DNA of 60,467 bases from XYB1-FULL-44-23 sp964502885 (GTDB lineage Bacteria > Patescibacteriota > Microgenomatia > CAZETR01 > Amesbacteraceae): assembly GCA_964502885.1 (NCBI GenBank), contig CAZCXU010000005.1, forward strand, positions 1 to 60,467. Reading direction: 5' to 3'. Below, piece after piece: positions 1 to 8,349 of the stretch (positions within the stretch are counted from its first letter, which is position 1; each line of letters opens with the position of its first letter). The notes under the pieces were generated by a model. The model worked only from the letters and a program-made list of their open reading frames with translations. It ran no database searches and was not told where the DNA came from. Both the position numbers and the translations under genes were made by a program.

Positions 1-507
1 ACTAATCCGGTAAAGATAAAAGCTGTGGAGTTGGGCTTTGCCCAGATGTTTCCAGATGAAGATTTTAAGGTGGAGGGTGTGTCTGCGCCGTCTGGGGTAA
101 GTGACCAGCCGATTGGTGAGGAAGAGACGCTGGCGGGAGCGAATAATAGAGTGGAAAATGTGTCGAGATTGCGGCCGGATGTGGATTTTTGGATTGGAAT
201 AGAGGGGGGAGTGAAAAACGTGGGTGATGAGATGGAGGCATTTGCCTGTGTGGTGGTGAAATCACGAGAGGGTGGTAGGGGCAAGGCGCGATCCGGATCT
301 TTTTTTCTGCCGAAGCGGATTGTGGAACTGGTAAAGAAGGGTAAAGAATTGGGAGAGGCGGATGATATTGTGTTTGGGAAAGTTAATTCTAAACAGGCGA
401 ATGGTACCGTGGGAAATCTGACCGGTGATGCGGTGACGCGAACAAAATACTATGAACATGCGGTGATATTGGCGCTGGTGGCATTTAAGAACTCAGATTT
501 GTATTGA
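1..507 (+). CDS. Inosine/xanthosine triphosphatase, YjjX/DUF84 family (5'-truncated)
   Basis: Open from base 1, so the first few codons lie outside the window; the first visible residues TNPVKIKAVE match the conserved N-terminal nucleotide-binding segment of the YjjX/DUF84 family. Further family signatures are the central segment WIGIEGGVK and the C-terminal NLTGDAVTR followed by a helix with YEHAV. Known members hydrolyse non-canonical purine triphosphates (ITP, XTP), removing deaminated bases from the cytosolic pool. It is followed after one base by an MTH1-like Nudix hydrolase, so the two form a plausible nucleotide-sanitation operon. The internal GTG often taken as start is not needed because the frame is open upstream. 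Confidence 0.85.
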   Translation, partial: TNPVKIKAVELGFAQMFPDEDFKVEGVSAPSGVSDQPIGEEETLAGANNRVENVSRLRPDVDFWIGIEGGVKNVGDEMEAFACVVVKSREGGRGKARSGSFFLPKRIVELVKKGKELGEADDIVFGKVNSKQANGTVGNLTGDAVTRTKYYEHAVILALVAFKNSDLY

Positions 508-508
508 T

Positions 509-1018
509 ATGAATTTGGAGCAATATAAATCTGGCTTGACTGAACAGCTGGGACGGGCCACTCTGATGTTTTTGTTGCGGGGGGATGAGATTATGCTGGC
601 AATGAAGAAGCGGGGGTTTGGGGCGAATAAGCCAAATGGTCCGGGGGGAAAATATGATCCCACAAAAGATAAGGATATAAGTGATACGGCTATAAGAGAG
701 ACGGAAGAAGAAATTGGTGTGATTCCGGTGGGGGCAAAGCTGGTAGCTGTGTTGAGTTTCTATTTCCCAAACACTAATTTTGGAAAAGAGGTGTGGGTTT
801 ATACTTCAGAAAATTGGGAAGGGGAACCAGTTGAGAGCGAAGAAATGAAGCCGAAATGGTATAACAGGGCAGAAATACCTTTTGATCAGATGTGGCCGGA
901 TGAGGCAATTTGGCTACCTAGAATACTTGCAGGCGCTATGCTTAGAGGTGAGTTTATGTTTGGGGAGAATGACAAAATTGAGGAGTACCATTTGGATGAA
1001 GTAGAGAAGTTGGAGTAG
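509..1018 (+). CDS. MTH1-like Nudix hydrolase (8-oxo-purine nucleotide diphosphatase)
   Basis: A 169-residue Nudix protein that resembles MTH1/NUDT1 more than classical bacterial MutT. GFGANKPNGPGGK (36-48) matches the MTH1 substrate loop, the catalytic RETEEEIGV (63-71) is complete, and WPDEAIW (129-135) matches the MTH1 base-recognition segment with its acidic pair. The loop between the Nudix glycine and RE is two residues longer than in MTH1 and lacks the first glutamate of the consensus. Expected role: cleavage of oxidised purine nucleoside triphosphates to monophosphates. It starts one base after the DUF84 stop, so the two are probably co-translated. Confidence 0.85.
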   Translation: MNLEQYKSGLTEQLGRATLMFLLRGDEIMLAMKKRGFGANKPNGPGGKYDPTKDKDISDTAIRETEEEIGVIPVGAKLVAVLSFYFPNTNFGKEVWVYTSENWEGEPVESEEMKPKWYNRAEIPFDQMWPDEAIWLPRILAGAMLRGEFMFGENDKIEEYHLDEVEKLE

Positions 1019-1036
1019 GCGACTATTAGGATTTGG

Positions 1037-1855
1037 TTGCAATCTCTGAGAATCCTAGCTTCGGGTTATTTTGACAAGACCATAGATGTAGGAGCGCAAG
1101 TGTCGGGAATAGTTGGCTCGATGTACGAAACCAGGCAAACAAATGAAGAAGAGAAACCAATTGAGCAAGCGAAAGTGGCGTATCTGGATGTTAAGACGAA
1201 TACGATTAAAGCAATCACAACTACCTATGGGGACAATTCAACTGTGGATATGCTTGCTGGGTTAAACGAAGCAGCAAATGCGGGAGGATTACCCATGATG
1301 TTGGTGCATGAACATCCAAGAGATAGTATGTTTTCTCCCGATGATTATTTCCCGCTGATATTTGGTGATAAGCAAACAAATACGAGAGTGGTTAATGGAA
1401 TAATGGTGATGACTCCTGGTATGCAAGTAATGGCACTGGCTACTAATGAAACTCCACTATTTAGCACCATGAATGATGCCGACAACTTAATCGAATCACA
1501 CAATCAGGAGAGGATTGCCGCCAAAACCCAGTTGGAGGATAAAGGGCAGGCAGAAATAGATAGACAGTTGGGAGCGAGGGCGGCGATTGAACAAACAACT
1601 AAGGCGATAGAGGATTTTGCTGCAAAAACGGATACCAGTAATGACCCTAAATTACAGCAACTAATAGCCAATATGGTGGAATCCAAAAATAAAGCAGTCG
1701 CGGAAACAGAACAAAATATCCTGTCCGCAGATCAAGAAGTAAAAAATGGTGTACCCCGATTAGTTAACGCCTCTTTGATAAGTTTGGCTAGGGAAATGCA
1801 TGTAAAACTTTATATAAGTACAGATAAAAGAAACTTTAAGGAATTTAGTGCTTAA
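1037..1855 (+). CDS. JAB/JAMM-like protein with long helical C-terminus
   Basis: A 272-residue unknown protein. Residues 91-103 (HEHPRDSMFSPDD) resemble the JAMM zinc motif H-x-H-P...S-x-x-D of JAB peptidases and RadC, although the spacing from the second His to Ser is six rather than seven residues. Residues about 155-235 are Ala/Glu/Lys/Gln-rich and probably coiled-coil. The start is TTG; ATG at 1121 (residue 29) is an alternative but lies close to the domain. The frame is the same as the upstream Nudix gene and separated from it by its UAG stop. Base composition is more A-rich than its neighbours, which may indicate later acquisition. Metallopeptidase activity is only inferred. Confidence 0.6.
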   Translation: MQSLRILASGYFDKTIDVGAQVSGIVGSMYETRQTNEEEKPIEQAKVAYLDVKTNTIKAITTTYGDNSTVDMLAGLNEAANAGGLPMMLVHEHPRDSMFSPDDYFPLIFGDKQTNTRVVNGIMVMTPGMQVMALATNETPLFSTMNDADNLIESHNQERIAAKTQLEDKGQAEIDRQLGARAAIEQTTKAIEDFAAKTDTSNDPKLQQLIANMVESKNKAVAETEQNILSADQEVKNGVPRLVNASLISLAREMHVKLYISTDKRNFKEFSA

Positions 1856-1909
1856 AAAAATGATATTATTAAATCGTATTAACGATGAAAATGAAGGGTG
1901 GTGATATCT

Positions 1910-2119
1910 GTGGAAGATAATAAATGTGATCATCAGTGGACACAATCAGGTTTGTGGGATGGCAAAGACCCAAATACCGGGGCTAGAACCGGTGGAGCTT
2001 TCTATAGGTGTAAATTGTGTGGTAAGAAAGTTACCTCTATGGAGCAAGTAAAAGCTCTGGGAGGAACTTATGATCCAAATACAGATGTAATGGGGAGACC
2101 AGTAACAAAGTCAGAATAA
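1910..2119 (+). CDS. Small zinc-ribbon protein
   Basis: About 69 residues. CDHQW near the N-terminus and CKLCGKK in the middle give a C-x-H ... C-x-x-C metal-binding set, typical of a single zinc ribbon. Start candidates are GTG at 1898, 1901 and 1910; 1910 is preferred because the purine-rich AAGGGTGGTGAT stretch precedes it at ribosome-binding distance. It follows the JAB-like gene by about 50 bases and shares its A-rich composition. The function is unknown; nucleic-acid or protein binding is a guess. Confidence 0.6.
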   Translation: MEDNKCDHQWTQSGLWDGKDPNTGARTGGAFYRCKLCGKKVTSMEQVKALGGTYDPNTDVMGRPVTKSE

Positions 2120-2309
2120 TAAGACTTGGTCTTGACACAAAGAACCAGGAGTTTTACCTGATTTTTTGTACAAAAAGATATTGCAATTGATTATAAATCA
2201 AATGATATACAACTAATCAGTCAAACGATTATCCGGTCGTAGTGGGGATTACAGGAGGCGATAGGCCAATACCAAGATCAGAACTTAAACAACTCGTATA
2301 GGTCAACTT

Positions 2310-2489
2310 TGAGAGCTTTGAAGAATACAAAAAAAGGGGCAGACGAAGATCAATCATTTTTATGAAAAATTATTACTTCTGAAAAACAGGATGCATACAA
2401 AGACGGCAAGGCAAATGGCAGAGGAGAGGCATAAATTTATGGAGAAGTTTTTGGAAGAGTTTTTTGCGGAATGGAATGGCGAGAGATAG
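2310..2489 (+). pseudogene. Remnant of an HD-domain phosphohydrolase (C-terminal end only)
   Basis: The frame ending in TAG at 2487-2489 reads INHFYEKLLLLKNRMHTKTA and continues ARQMAEERHKFMEKFLEEFF and AEWNGER. I recognise this as the conserved C-terminus of YedJ-type HD-domain hydrolases. No start codon or upstream HD motif remains in any frame, so only the tail of a roughly 200-residue protein survives. The flanking 2120-2309 and 2490-2531 hold nothing convincing and may be further decayed sequence of the same gene. Confidence 0.6.
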
Positions 2490-2531
2490 AAGTGAGAGGA
2501 CACAAGCTATTTGTGGTAAGATGCTGGTCTG

Positions 2532-3281
2532 GTGACGAACGAAAGTGAATATCTGACATTTAAGCCGCCGGAATGGATGAAAGGAATGCCGAGTGCCAAA
2601 GAGTTGACCGAAGAAAGCAAGTCATTTGCACCGGAAGTTATGATAACGATTATGAGTGCAGCGGTGTGGCAGGTTATTGAGACAGTTGGCCCTAATCAGA
2701 TGTTTAGGACAAATGCAGTGGCCGGGTGGGTGGAGTGGTGGAGACTTTTTTATGCCGAGCTATGTGAAAGGCCTTGCTTTATGGGGAAAGAAGTGGTGGA
2801 AAACCCAAATGTAATGTCGGTAAAGGAAATGGGAGGGCGAATTTTCGAGAAAAACCTGGATGATGGCACCAGTACTGGGGTGTTGTTGATGGCGACTGGT
2901 GATGGAACAGCTGGACATAGATATGCGGCTAATTGGATGAAGAGGTTTGTGCAAATACCCATTGTTCTATTGGAGCAAGACGGGTACTTTAAGCAGAATC
3001 CAGACAGGAGAAAACCATATTTCCCGCCGGAAGTAAGACTTACAATGTGGGCTCATTTTGGGGTGTGGACCGGACTAATACCGGATCGACCGAAAGAATT
3101 AGAAAAAGGGAAGTTTTATGACGACTTGGTGAAAAACCTGGGGGTGGACTATAGTTTTGCCACTGTTGGTGATCCGAATCTGACAACCAAGATTGTGCGC
3201 GGTAAAAAACGGGCAAGCTTTACGACAATTCCGAATGATGAAGCGCCACATGGTAGTGATTTAACGCGGCGATTGTTTTGA
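2532..3281 (+). CDS. Conserved hypothetical protein, possible nucleotide-binding Rossmann fold
   Basis: A 249-residue soluble protein that I do not recognise. A segment reading VLLMATGDGTAGHRYAANWM, followed by a hydrophobic strand IPIVLLEQDGYF, and a later TMWAHFGVWTGLIPD give the rhythm of an alpha/beta nucleotidyltransferase-like fold with GH in place of a HIGH-type motif. This is pattern resemblance only. The start is GTG; TAAGAT (2517-2522) lies nine bases upstream, consistent with a nearly leaderless transcript. The next gene follows after a short gap with its own promoter-like sequence. Confidence 0.6.
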   Translation: MTNESEYLTFKPPEWMKGMPSAKELTEESKSFAPEVMITIMSAAVWQVIETVGPNQMFRTNAVAGWVEWWRLFYAELCERPCFMGKEVVENPNVMSVKEMGGRIFEKNLDDGTSTGVLLMATGDGTAGHRYAANWMKRFVQIPIVLLEQDGYFKQNPDRRKPYFPPEVRLTMWAHFGVWTGLIPDRPKELEKGKFYDDLVKNLGVDYSFATVGDPNLTTKIVRGKKRASFTTIPNDEAPHGSDLTRRLF

Positions 3282-3286
3282 GATGA

Positions 3287-3313
3287 TTGACAAGATATTG
3301 GTGTGGCTATAAT
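3287..3313 (+). promoter_or_regulatory. Candidate promoter for the 3324 gene
   Basis: TTGACA at 3287-3292 and TATAAT at 3308-3313 are both perfect hexamers, but the spacer is 15 bases, shorter than the usual 16-18. It is placed directly after the preceding stop codon and ten bases before ATG 3324, so transcription would begin just before that start. Confidence 0.45.
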
Positions 3314-3323
3314 GTGTGCATAT

Positions 3324-3644
3324 ATGCCGATGGGGAGATTTCCACAAGCAAGTGAATATATCGCTTCACTGCGGGGTGAGGGGGATGCTTTGGACAAGAT
3401 GGTAAGAAGACTGGTGCAAAGTTATGGCGATGCGAATCGGGTACGGAAAGCGATGGATGAAAGATTTAATAAGGGGGTGCGGGTGGTGCCGGCAATTGAT
3501 AGAAACGGCCGGGTGACTAAAATACGAAGAGTGGGAGATTTGGGAAAACGCAGATATCAGATTGAGGGCACTGATGGCAGCTGGTATGAACCTGAGGAAA
3601 AAGTGTGGGCGTTGGCCATGTTTGAGTTGGGACGACAAAAGTAA
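3324..3644 (+). CDS. Hypothetical protein
   Basis: About 106 residues, basic, no transmembrane segment and no recognised domain. The N-terminal half (about 10-50) is predicted helical; the C-terminal half is beta-like and contains RRYQIEGTDGSWYEPEEKVW, which might be a small beta-barrel. In-frame GTG 3303 and ATG 3312 are possible starts, but the TATAAT at 3308-3313 makes them unlikely to be on the transcript, so 3324 is chosen. Its relation to the neighbours is unclear. Confidence 0.5.
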   Translation: MPMGRFPQASEYIASLRGEGDALDKMVRRLVQSYGDANRVRKAMDERFNKGVRVVPAIDRNGRVTKIRRVGDLGKRRYQIEGTDGSWYEPEEKVWALAMFELGRQK

Positions 3645-3663
3645 CCCCGGGTCTTCATACGAA

Positions 3664-3691
3664 TTGCAAAGTTGTGCATATTGTCTATACT
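3664..3691 (+). promoter_or_regulatory. Promoter giving a leaderless LytR_C mRNA
   Basis: TTGCAA (3664-3669), 16-base spacer, TATACT (3686-3691), then exactly six bases to ATG 3698. The usual distance from -10 to transcription start puts +1 on the A of the start codon. Confidence 0.6.
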
Positions 3692-3697
3692 ATTCTC

Positions 3698-4384
3698 ATG
3701 CAAAAACATGAGGACAAGAAACACAACCATGAGGAAGCTAAAGAAAAGTTGGTTTTAGAACCGGAAGTTGAAACAGTACCGGGAGTGGAAGAGGTGGATG
3801 CGAGACTAAAAGAGTTTGCGCAGATTTCTGATTCACCCACTTCGAGTATTTCGGAGGTGGCGGAGGTTGGTTCAAAGGTGCGACGAATTCGTCCTCCTGC
3901 TGTGGGACCGTGGATAGCGGCTTCTTTTGTGTTGGGGATCAGTCTGGGAGTGGTGAGCGGTTGGGGGATGTGGGAAAAACAGCTGCTTAATAAATTGGTG
4001 CCTGCTGCATCCGGTCCAGAACCAACCCGGGTAGTGGAAGGCGGTGTCAGTCCAACACTGGCGCCGACGCCAACAGCTGCAGCGGCTATGAAGCGGGAAG
4101 ATCTGAAAATAAAAGTCCTGAACGGAACCGGGAAATCTGGGGTGGCAGCAAAGGGAAAGGATTATCTGGAAGGATTGGGGTATAAAGATGTGCAAACTGG
4201 TAACGCAAAACGTAGCGATTATGGGAGTACTGAAGTGATTTTTAATAAATCAAAAACTGGATATTGGACACTATTGCAGGAAGACTTGGGGAAGAATTAT
4301 GAATTGGCTGCCGGGTTTAGTACCGATGATGAGTTAACTGGTGCGGCTGGGGTAGACGCGATAGTAGTGGTTGGTGCAAAGTAG
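3698..4384 (+). CDS. Membrane-anchored LytR_C domain protein
   Basis: A 228-residue protein: acidic cytoplasmic N-terminus (1-65), one transmembrane helix (about 71-92), a Pro/Thr/Ala-rich linker and a C-terminal LytR_C domain (about 136-226). The signature LKIKVLNGTGKSGVAAKGKD is typical of that domain, which in LytR-CpsA-Psr and related proteins lies outside the membrane and is linked to cell-envelope assembly. There is no LCP catalytic domain. ATG 3698 is preferred over the upstream GTG 3674 because the latter lies inside the promoter. A second LytR_C protein is encoded at 34505. Confidence 0.75.
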   Translation: MQKHEDKKHNHEEAKEKLVLEPEVETVPGVEEVDARLKEFAQISDSPTSSISEVAEVGSKVRRIRPPAVGPWIAASFVLGISLGVVSGWGMWEKQLLNKLVPAASGPEPTRVVEGGVSPTLAPTPTAAAAMKREDLKIKVLNGTGKSGVAAKGKDYLEGLGYKDVQTGNAKRSDYGSTEVIFNKSKTGYWTLLQEDLGKNYELAAGFSTDDELTGAAGVDAIVVVGAK

Positions 4385-4396
4385 TAAGTTGCCAGA

Positions 4397-5686
4397 TTAC
4401 TTGAAATTAAATTCTTCAAAGACAATTTGGGAATTGGGAACGCCAATTTCTGTTAGTTGAGTCTCAAAAGATTTGACAAGACTGATGGGGCCACAGAGAA
4501 AGAAGTGACATTTTCGGGGATCAATTTTTGATTTGGATAAGACATCTTTGACGGTTATTTTCCCTTTGGTTTGAGTGTCGTGAAGGTAGTAGGAAAATTT
4601 TTTGGACTTGGATAACAATTTGAGATTTGTGTGATAATAAGCCGCTTCGGCAGAGCGGACTGAATAAAACAGGTGTGTGGATTTGGGGAATTTGCGTAAA
4701 TCCGATTGAAGCAAACTGAGAAATGGAGTGATGCCGATGCCGCCGGCGATACAAATAGCGGTGTCAGCATGAGGAAATTTTTCAGAGAAGGTGCCGTAAG
4801 GCCCGATAACTTTGGCCTTTGCACCGATCGGGATTTTGGAAAGCAAATTTGTAAAATCTCCGGATTTGGAAATTGCAAATTGCAGTGAGTTGGTTTGCGG
4901 CGATGACGCAATAGTGAAGGGGTGCAGTTCGTCGAGTGCGGGGTAATCGGGGAATTTCAGAAATGCAAACTGGCCAGGAAAGAAATTCAATCTATTTGCA
5001 GCAGCTCCAAGTGTGATCTCCGTGAAATTTCCTTTTGGGGAAACTTTTTCAACAAAATAAGAATAGACCGGGCCGAATTTTTCGTAGAGGAAACGACGAT
5101 AAATAAAACACCCAGTACCGAAAATGGCGAGGCCTATGATCCAGACTTTGAGAGGCAAATAAGAACTGACGTCACTACCTATTAACAATGAATGCAGGCC
5201 GCCCAGGATGACTACTAGGCCCATAAACTCGTGAGTAGCTTTCCAAGTGCGGTAGGGGAGTTTTATCCAGAGGGTTAGTCCCAATAGGGTGAGCATAGTG
5301 ATGAAAGCAAGCACTCCCAAATAGTAGCCAAGATTGGGGGAAACAAACAGATAATAAAAAGGGTTTGCTTCGATGGTGAGTTGGTGAATAAAAAGAAAAG
5401 TGGGGTGGAGAATGAGGAGGACCAGGGAGGTGATTCCCAACAGTCGGTGTTGTTTGTATATTTTGTCCAGTCCGCCCAATAACTTTTCTAAGAAAGGAAG
5501 TCGGCTGCTAAAGAGATAGTTTAGGCTGAGAGAAACAATACCTAGCAGGGCGGTTACTTGGGATCCTGTGAGCAGCAGTTGGTCAGGACGGGCGAAAGAG
5601 AGATTTTGATTTGATAGGACATACATCATCAGGGTGATGATGTAGGAGGTAAAAACAATGGTGGAACCAGATGTGGTGATTTGCAT
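4397..5686 (-). CDS. Ferric-reductase-like transmembrane flavoprotein
   Basis: About 429 residues. The N-terminal half has several membrane helices with heme-ligand-like histidines (KIYKQHRLLGITSLVLLILHP and ATHEFMGLVVILGGLHS). The C-terminal half is a ferredoxin-NADP-reductase module with HPFTIASSP (flavin), IAGGIGITPFLSLL (pyrophosphate) and FFLCGP near the C-terminus (NAD(P)H). This arrangement matches ferric reductase/NOX family proteins that move electrons from cytosolic NAD(P)H across the membrane. ATG at 5686 is chosen, seven bases after the upstream gene's stop; the longer frame to 5827 would overlap that gene by 134 bases. It sits downstream of the PMT-type glycosyltransferase on the same strand. 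Confidence 0.8.
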   Translation of the reverse strand: MQITTSGSTIVFTSYIITLMMYVLSNQNLSFARPDQLLLTGSQVTALLGIVSLSLNYLFSSRLPFLEKLLGGLDKIYKQHRLLGITSLVLLILHPTFLFIHQLTIEANPFYYLFVSPNLGYYLGVLAFITMLTLLGLTLWIKLPYRTWKATHEFMGLVVILGGLHSLLIGSDVSSYLPLKVWIIGLAIFGTGCFIYRRFLYEKFGPVYSYFVEKVSPKGNFTEITLGAAANRLNFFPGQFAFLKFPDYPALDELHPFTIASSPQTNSLQFAISKSGDFTNLLSKIPIGAKAKVIGPYGTFSEKFPHADTAICIAGGIGITPFLSLLQSDLRKFPKSTHLFYSVRSAEAAYYHTNLKLLSKSKKFSYYLHDTQTKGKITVKDVLSKSKIDPRKCHFFLCGPISLVKSFETQLTEIGVPNSQIVFEEFNFK

Positions 5687-5693
5687 TTGATGA

Positions 5694-7316
5694 TTAGTCG
5701 CGACTTGCCCAGATAGTATATGGTATGCCACCACTAATACGCCTAACTTCACTGACAACTTCCATATTGTCGTGTGTGGGACAGCCTTCTGCGTCAACAG
5801 CAATAGCGTTTTTAATCCTGCGGTCAATCAGCTCCTGAGCCGGGCAACGGAACTGGGTAAAAATGTATTTTCCATACATAAATACTTGAGACTTGGAAGA
5901 AGCCAATTCCATATTGAAAGTTTTAGGATTTTGGCGGGTAAGAAACGCGTACCAGGGGTAGGTGTGATCAGGGCGATTGGTGATGTAGATACCGGTGTAC
6001 TTGTCTTCCAGACCTTTAAGTGTAGAAAAGAGTTCGATTGCTCCCGAGTTTCGGGTAATCGTCAATTCATCGCGCACCGGATTGTGGACCATGTACATGT
6101 GAGTGTAGTGGAATAAGTCCAAGATGAGGATGAGCGCGAGAAAAATCAGCGGTAAGCGGGTAAATCTTTTGAGCCAGTAGATGCCTAGACCGACCAGCAT
6201 GGATAAAAAGGGAGACATAAGCAGGCTGCGGTGGAGATTTGGAGCGTCTTCGGTGGTGATGGCAGCCGGGAGGGGGGCAACCAGGAGAAGGGCAAGCGGT
6301 AGAAGGGAAAATTTTTGAGGCCTTTGGGCGAGTGCGATAAGTCCGATGACCAGGAGAAAGAATTCAGTGTAAAGCAGTAGTCCGCGCATAACGGTTTGGT
6401 ATCGGGCGGGTTTGGCCTCCTCAAAATTCAGGAAGAAGCTTCCTGAGAAATAGCGGGTGTACTCATTTAAGAATCTGGAGGAATAAAGAACCACTTTGTT
6501 GTGCAGGGCGCGGGCGAGGAAAACTTTGTTGTTGCCTTCTTCAAAAGGAAGCCGGTCCAGTTCTTTGCGAACCCCGGCATCTGTAAATATGGATACTTGG
6601 GATAGGCGGCCGCGGGCGGCCGGGGTGAGAATAAAGCTTAGAGTCAATAAAGAAACGATGATTAAGACGGAAAACGAGGAAATGATGATTTTTTTGGTGA
6701 CATAAAAATGGTGAACAATGGCTGTGAGCACAAAAAGCGGTACGAGCATGCGGGCTGTATGGTAAAAAAAGAAAGATAAAGTCAATAAAATTGTGGCCAA
6801 AAGGAGGGTGGCAAAGTTTCTGGGAAAAGATGAAAAAGACTTGATAAGAAAGACCAGACCGAAAATGATCAAGGTGGTGGCAATAATTCCTTCCGAAGAA
6901 GCGCGACTTAGTGTGATATGCCAGGGGGATAAAGCGAGTGCCAGTGCTGAAAAAAGTGAAAGCAACCGATTTTTGGTAAGAAAGTATGAAAGAAAGAAAA
7001 CTCCAATAACAGTCAGACTGCCGAAAATTGCGGCAGGAAAACGGACTGCATATTGGGTGAGGCCAAAGGCTGCGAGAGATGGAGCGGTGGCATAAAAAAT
7101 GCCGGTGGGTCGTTGATCCCCAAAAGTGTCGTAATGAAGAGGAAAAGGGTGAAGCCAGTCGTCTGCTCCGGTCTTCCACAATGAATACGCATTCCAGCCG
7201 ATTTTCACTTCGTCGACATGAAATCCGCCGGGAAGATTTGCCAGTTGGCAAAGACGAAAGAATAGCCCCAGAGTCGTGATGAGAATAAGAGGATGAGTAA
7301 TAAAGCGTCTGAACAT
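5694..7316 (-). CDS. PMT/ArnT-type membrane glycosyltransferase
   Basis: A 540-residue polytopic membrane protein with roughly a dozen hydrophobic segments. The first loop contains GFHVDEVKIGWNAYSLWKTG, the acidic catalytic-loop pattern of GT39/GT83 enzymes that use polyprenyl-phosphate sugars, and later RPTGIFYATAPSLAAFG. The soluble C-terminal part (about 420-540) is extracytoplasmic. The likely role is glycosylation of protein or glycan on the outer face of the membrane. The start has TATAAT exactly six bases upstream. It is probably cotranscribed with the ferric-reductase-like gene that follows. Confidence 0.8.
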   Translation of the reverse strand: MFRRFITHPLILITTLGLFFRLCQLANLPGGFHVDEVKIGWNAYSLWKTGADDWLHPFPLHYDTFGDQRPTGIFYATAPSLAAFGLTQYAVRFPAAIFGSLTVIGVFFLSYFLTKNRLLSLFSALALALSPWHITLSRASSEGIIATTLIIFGLVFLIKSFSSFPRNFATLLLATILLTLSFFFYHTARMLVPLFVLTAIVHHFYVTKKIIISSFSVLIIVSLLTLSFILTPAARGRLSQVSIFTDAGVRKELDRLPFEEGNNKVFLARALHNKVVLYSSRFLNEYTRYFSGSFFLNFEEAKPARYQTVMRGLLLYTEFFLLVIGLIALAQRPQKFSLLPLALLLVAPLPAAITTEDAPNLHRSLLMSPFLSMLVGLGIYWLKRFTRLPLIFLALILILDLFHYTHMYMVHNPVRDELTITRNSGAIELFSTLKGLEDKYTGIYITNRPDHTYPWYAFLTRQNPKTFNMELASSKSQVFMYGKYIFTQFRCPAQELIDRRIKNAIAVDAEGCPTHDNMEVVSEVRRISGGIPYTIWASRD

Positions 7317-7322
7317 AAGGAG

Positions 7323-7351
7323 ATTATACGAGAAAATTTTTCGAATATAAT
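7323..7351. promoter_or_regulatory. Divergent leaderless promoter pair
   Basis: The minus-strand TATAAT (7323-7328) ends six bases before the glycosyltransferase ATG at 7316. The plus-strand TATAAT (7346-7351) ends eight bases before the dus ATG at 7360. The two -10 boxes are only 17 bases apart, so polymerases bound in opposite directions would exclude each other and the two genes may be reciprocally expressed. Confidence 0.6.
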
Positions 7352-7359
7352 GTAGGGAT

Positions 7360-8349
7360 ATGAAGAAAGGTTTTTGGAATAATTTGATAAAACCGTTTGT
7401 GGCACTTGCCCCAATGGAGGGGGTAACGGATAGTGTGTTTCGGCGAATGGTAGGAAAAGCAGGGAAGCCCGATGTGTTTTACACTGAGTTTACAAGCGTG
7501 GATGGAATTTGTTCAGAAGGACTCAAAAAAGTTACTGACAGGCTCTTATTCAGTACTAATGAGAGACCTATTGTGGCGCAAATATGGGGAAAAAATCCGG
7601 ATAATTTTTGCAGGGCGGCGCGGATCATTTCGGAGATGGGGTTTGATGGGATTGATATAAACTTAGGGTGTCCGGTAAGGGAGGTAATGAGGCAGGGTGC
7701 GTGTGGTGCGATGATCGGAAAGAATGATCTGGTGAAAGAGATTGTTGAAGCGACTAAAAAGGGCGCAGGAGGTTTACCGGTTTCGGTAAAGACGAGAATC
7801 GGGAATAAAAAAATTATGACTGAAGAATGGATAGGCTTTTTGTTGTCGCTGAATTTGGCTGAAATTACTGTTCATGGTCGAACGGTGGCGGAACAGTCCA
7901 AAGTTGCTGCGCATTGGGATGAGATTGCCAAAGCGGTTGTTTTGAGAAATCAAATGAAAGTGGAAACATCGATATGTGGAAACGGGGACGTAAAGACGGG
8001 AGTGCAAGCGGGTGAATTGTCGGAAAAATATGGAGTGGATGGAATAATGATTGGGCGGGGAATTTTTGAAAGTCCTGCGGCACTAAGTAAAGATAAAAGC
8101 GAGATGGGGTTTGCGGAAAAGATTGAACTCATGAATGAACATGCCAGAATGTGGGAAGAAGTGTGGCAGGGGAGACGGCCATTTGTGGAGTTTCGTAAAC
8201 TCATAAAAATGTATGTGAATGGTTTTGATGGGGCGGCTGGAGTGCGGGCAAAGTTGATGGAAGCTGCAAATGCGAATCAGGTGGAGGAAGTGTGTCGGAA
8301 TCTTTTAGGTTCGGGTCTTCTGGTACCAGCGAAACAGATTAGCGACTGA
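7360..8349 (+). CDS. dus: tRNA-dihydrouridine synthase
   Basis: A 329-residue FMN-dependent TIM barrel. VALAPMEGVTDSVFRR near the N-terminus, DGIDINLGCPVREVMRQGAC with catalytic Cys104, TVHGRTVAEQS and GIMIGRGIFESPAAL are all Dus signatures. The enzyme reduces uridines in the tRNA D-loop using NADPH. The length is normal for the family. The 3' end overlaps the convergent ATP-cone gene by 45 bases. Which Dus subfamily it belongs to cannot be decided from motifs alone. Confidence 0.93.
   Translation: MKKGFWNNLIKPFVALAPMEGVTDSVFRRMVGKAGKPDVFYTEFTSVDGICSEGLKKVTDRLLFSTNERPIVAQIWGKNPDNFCRAARIISEMGFDGIDINLGCPVREVMRQGACGAMIGKNDLVKEIVEATKKGAGGLPVSVKTRIGNKKIMTEEWIGFLLSLNLAEITVHGRTVAEQSKVAAHWDEIAKAVVLRNQMKVETSICGNGDVKTGVQAGELSEKYGVDGIMIGRGIFESPAALSKDKSEMGFAEKIELMNEHARMWEEVWQGRRPFVEFRKLIKMYVNGFDGAAGVRAKLMEAANANQVEEVCRNLLGSGLLVPAKQISD

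Noticed and set aside
5687..5827. Longer N-terminus of the ferric-reductase-like protein
   Set aside because: It would overlap the upstream glycosyltransferase coding sequence by 134 bases; ATG 5686 lies just after that stop.
5772..6116. Plus-strand open frames of 60-240 codons opposite minus-strand genes (also at 6541, 15080, 49652, 50345)
   Set aside because: They lie antisense to or in another frame of well-supported genes and lack protein-like patterns; they are shadows of the strand bias.
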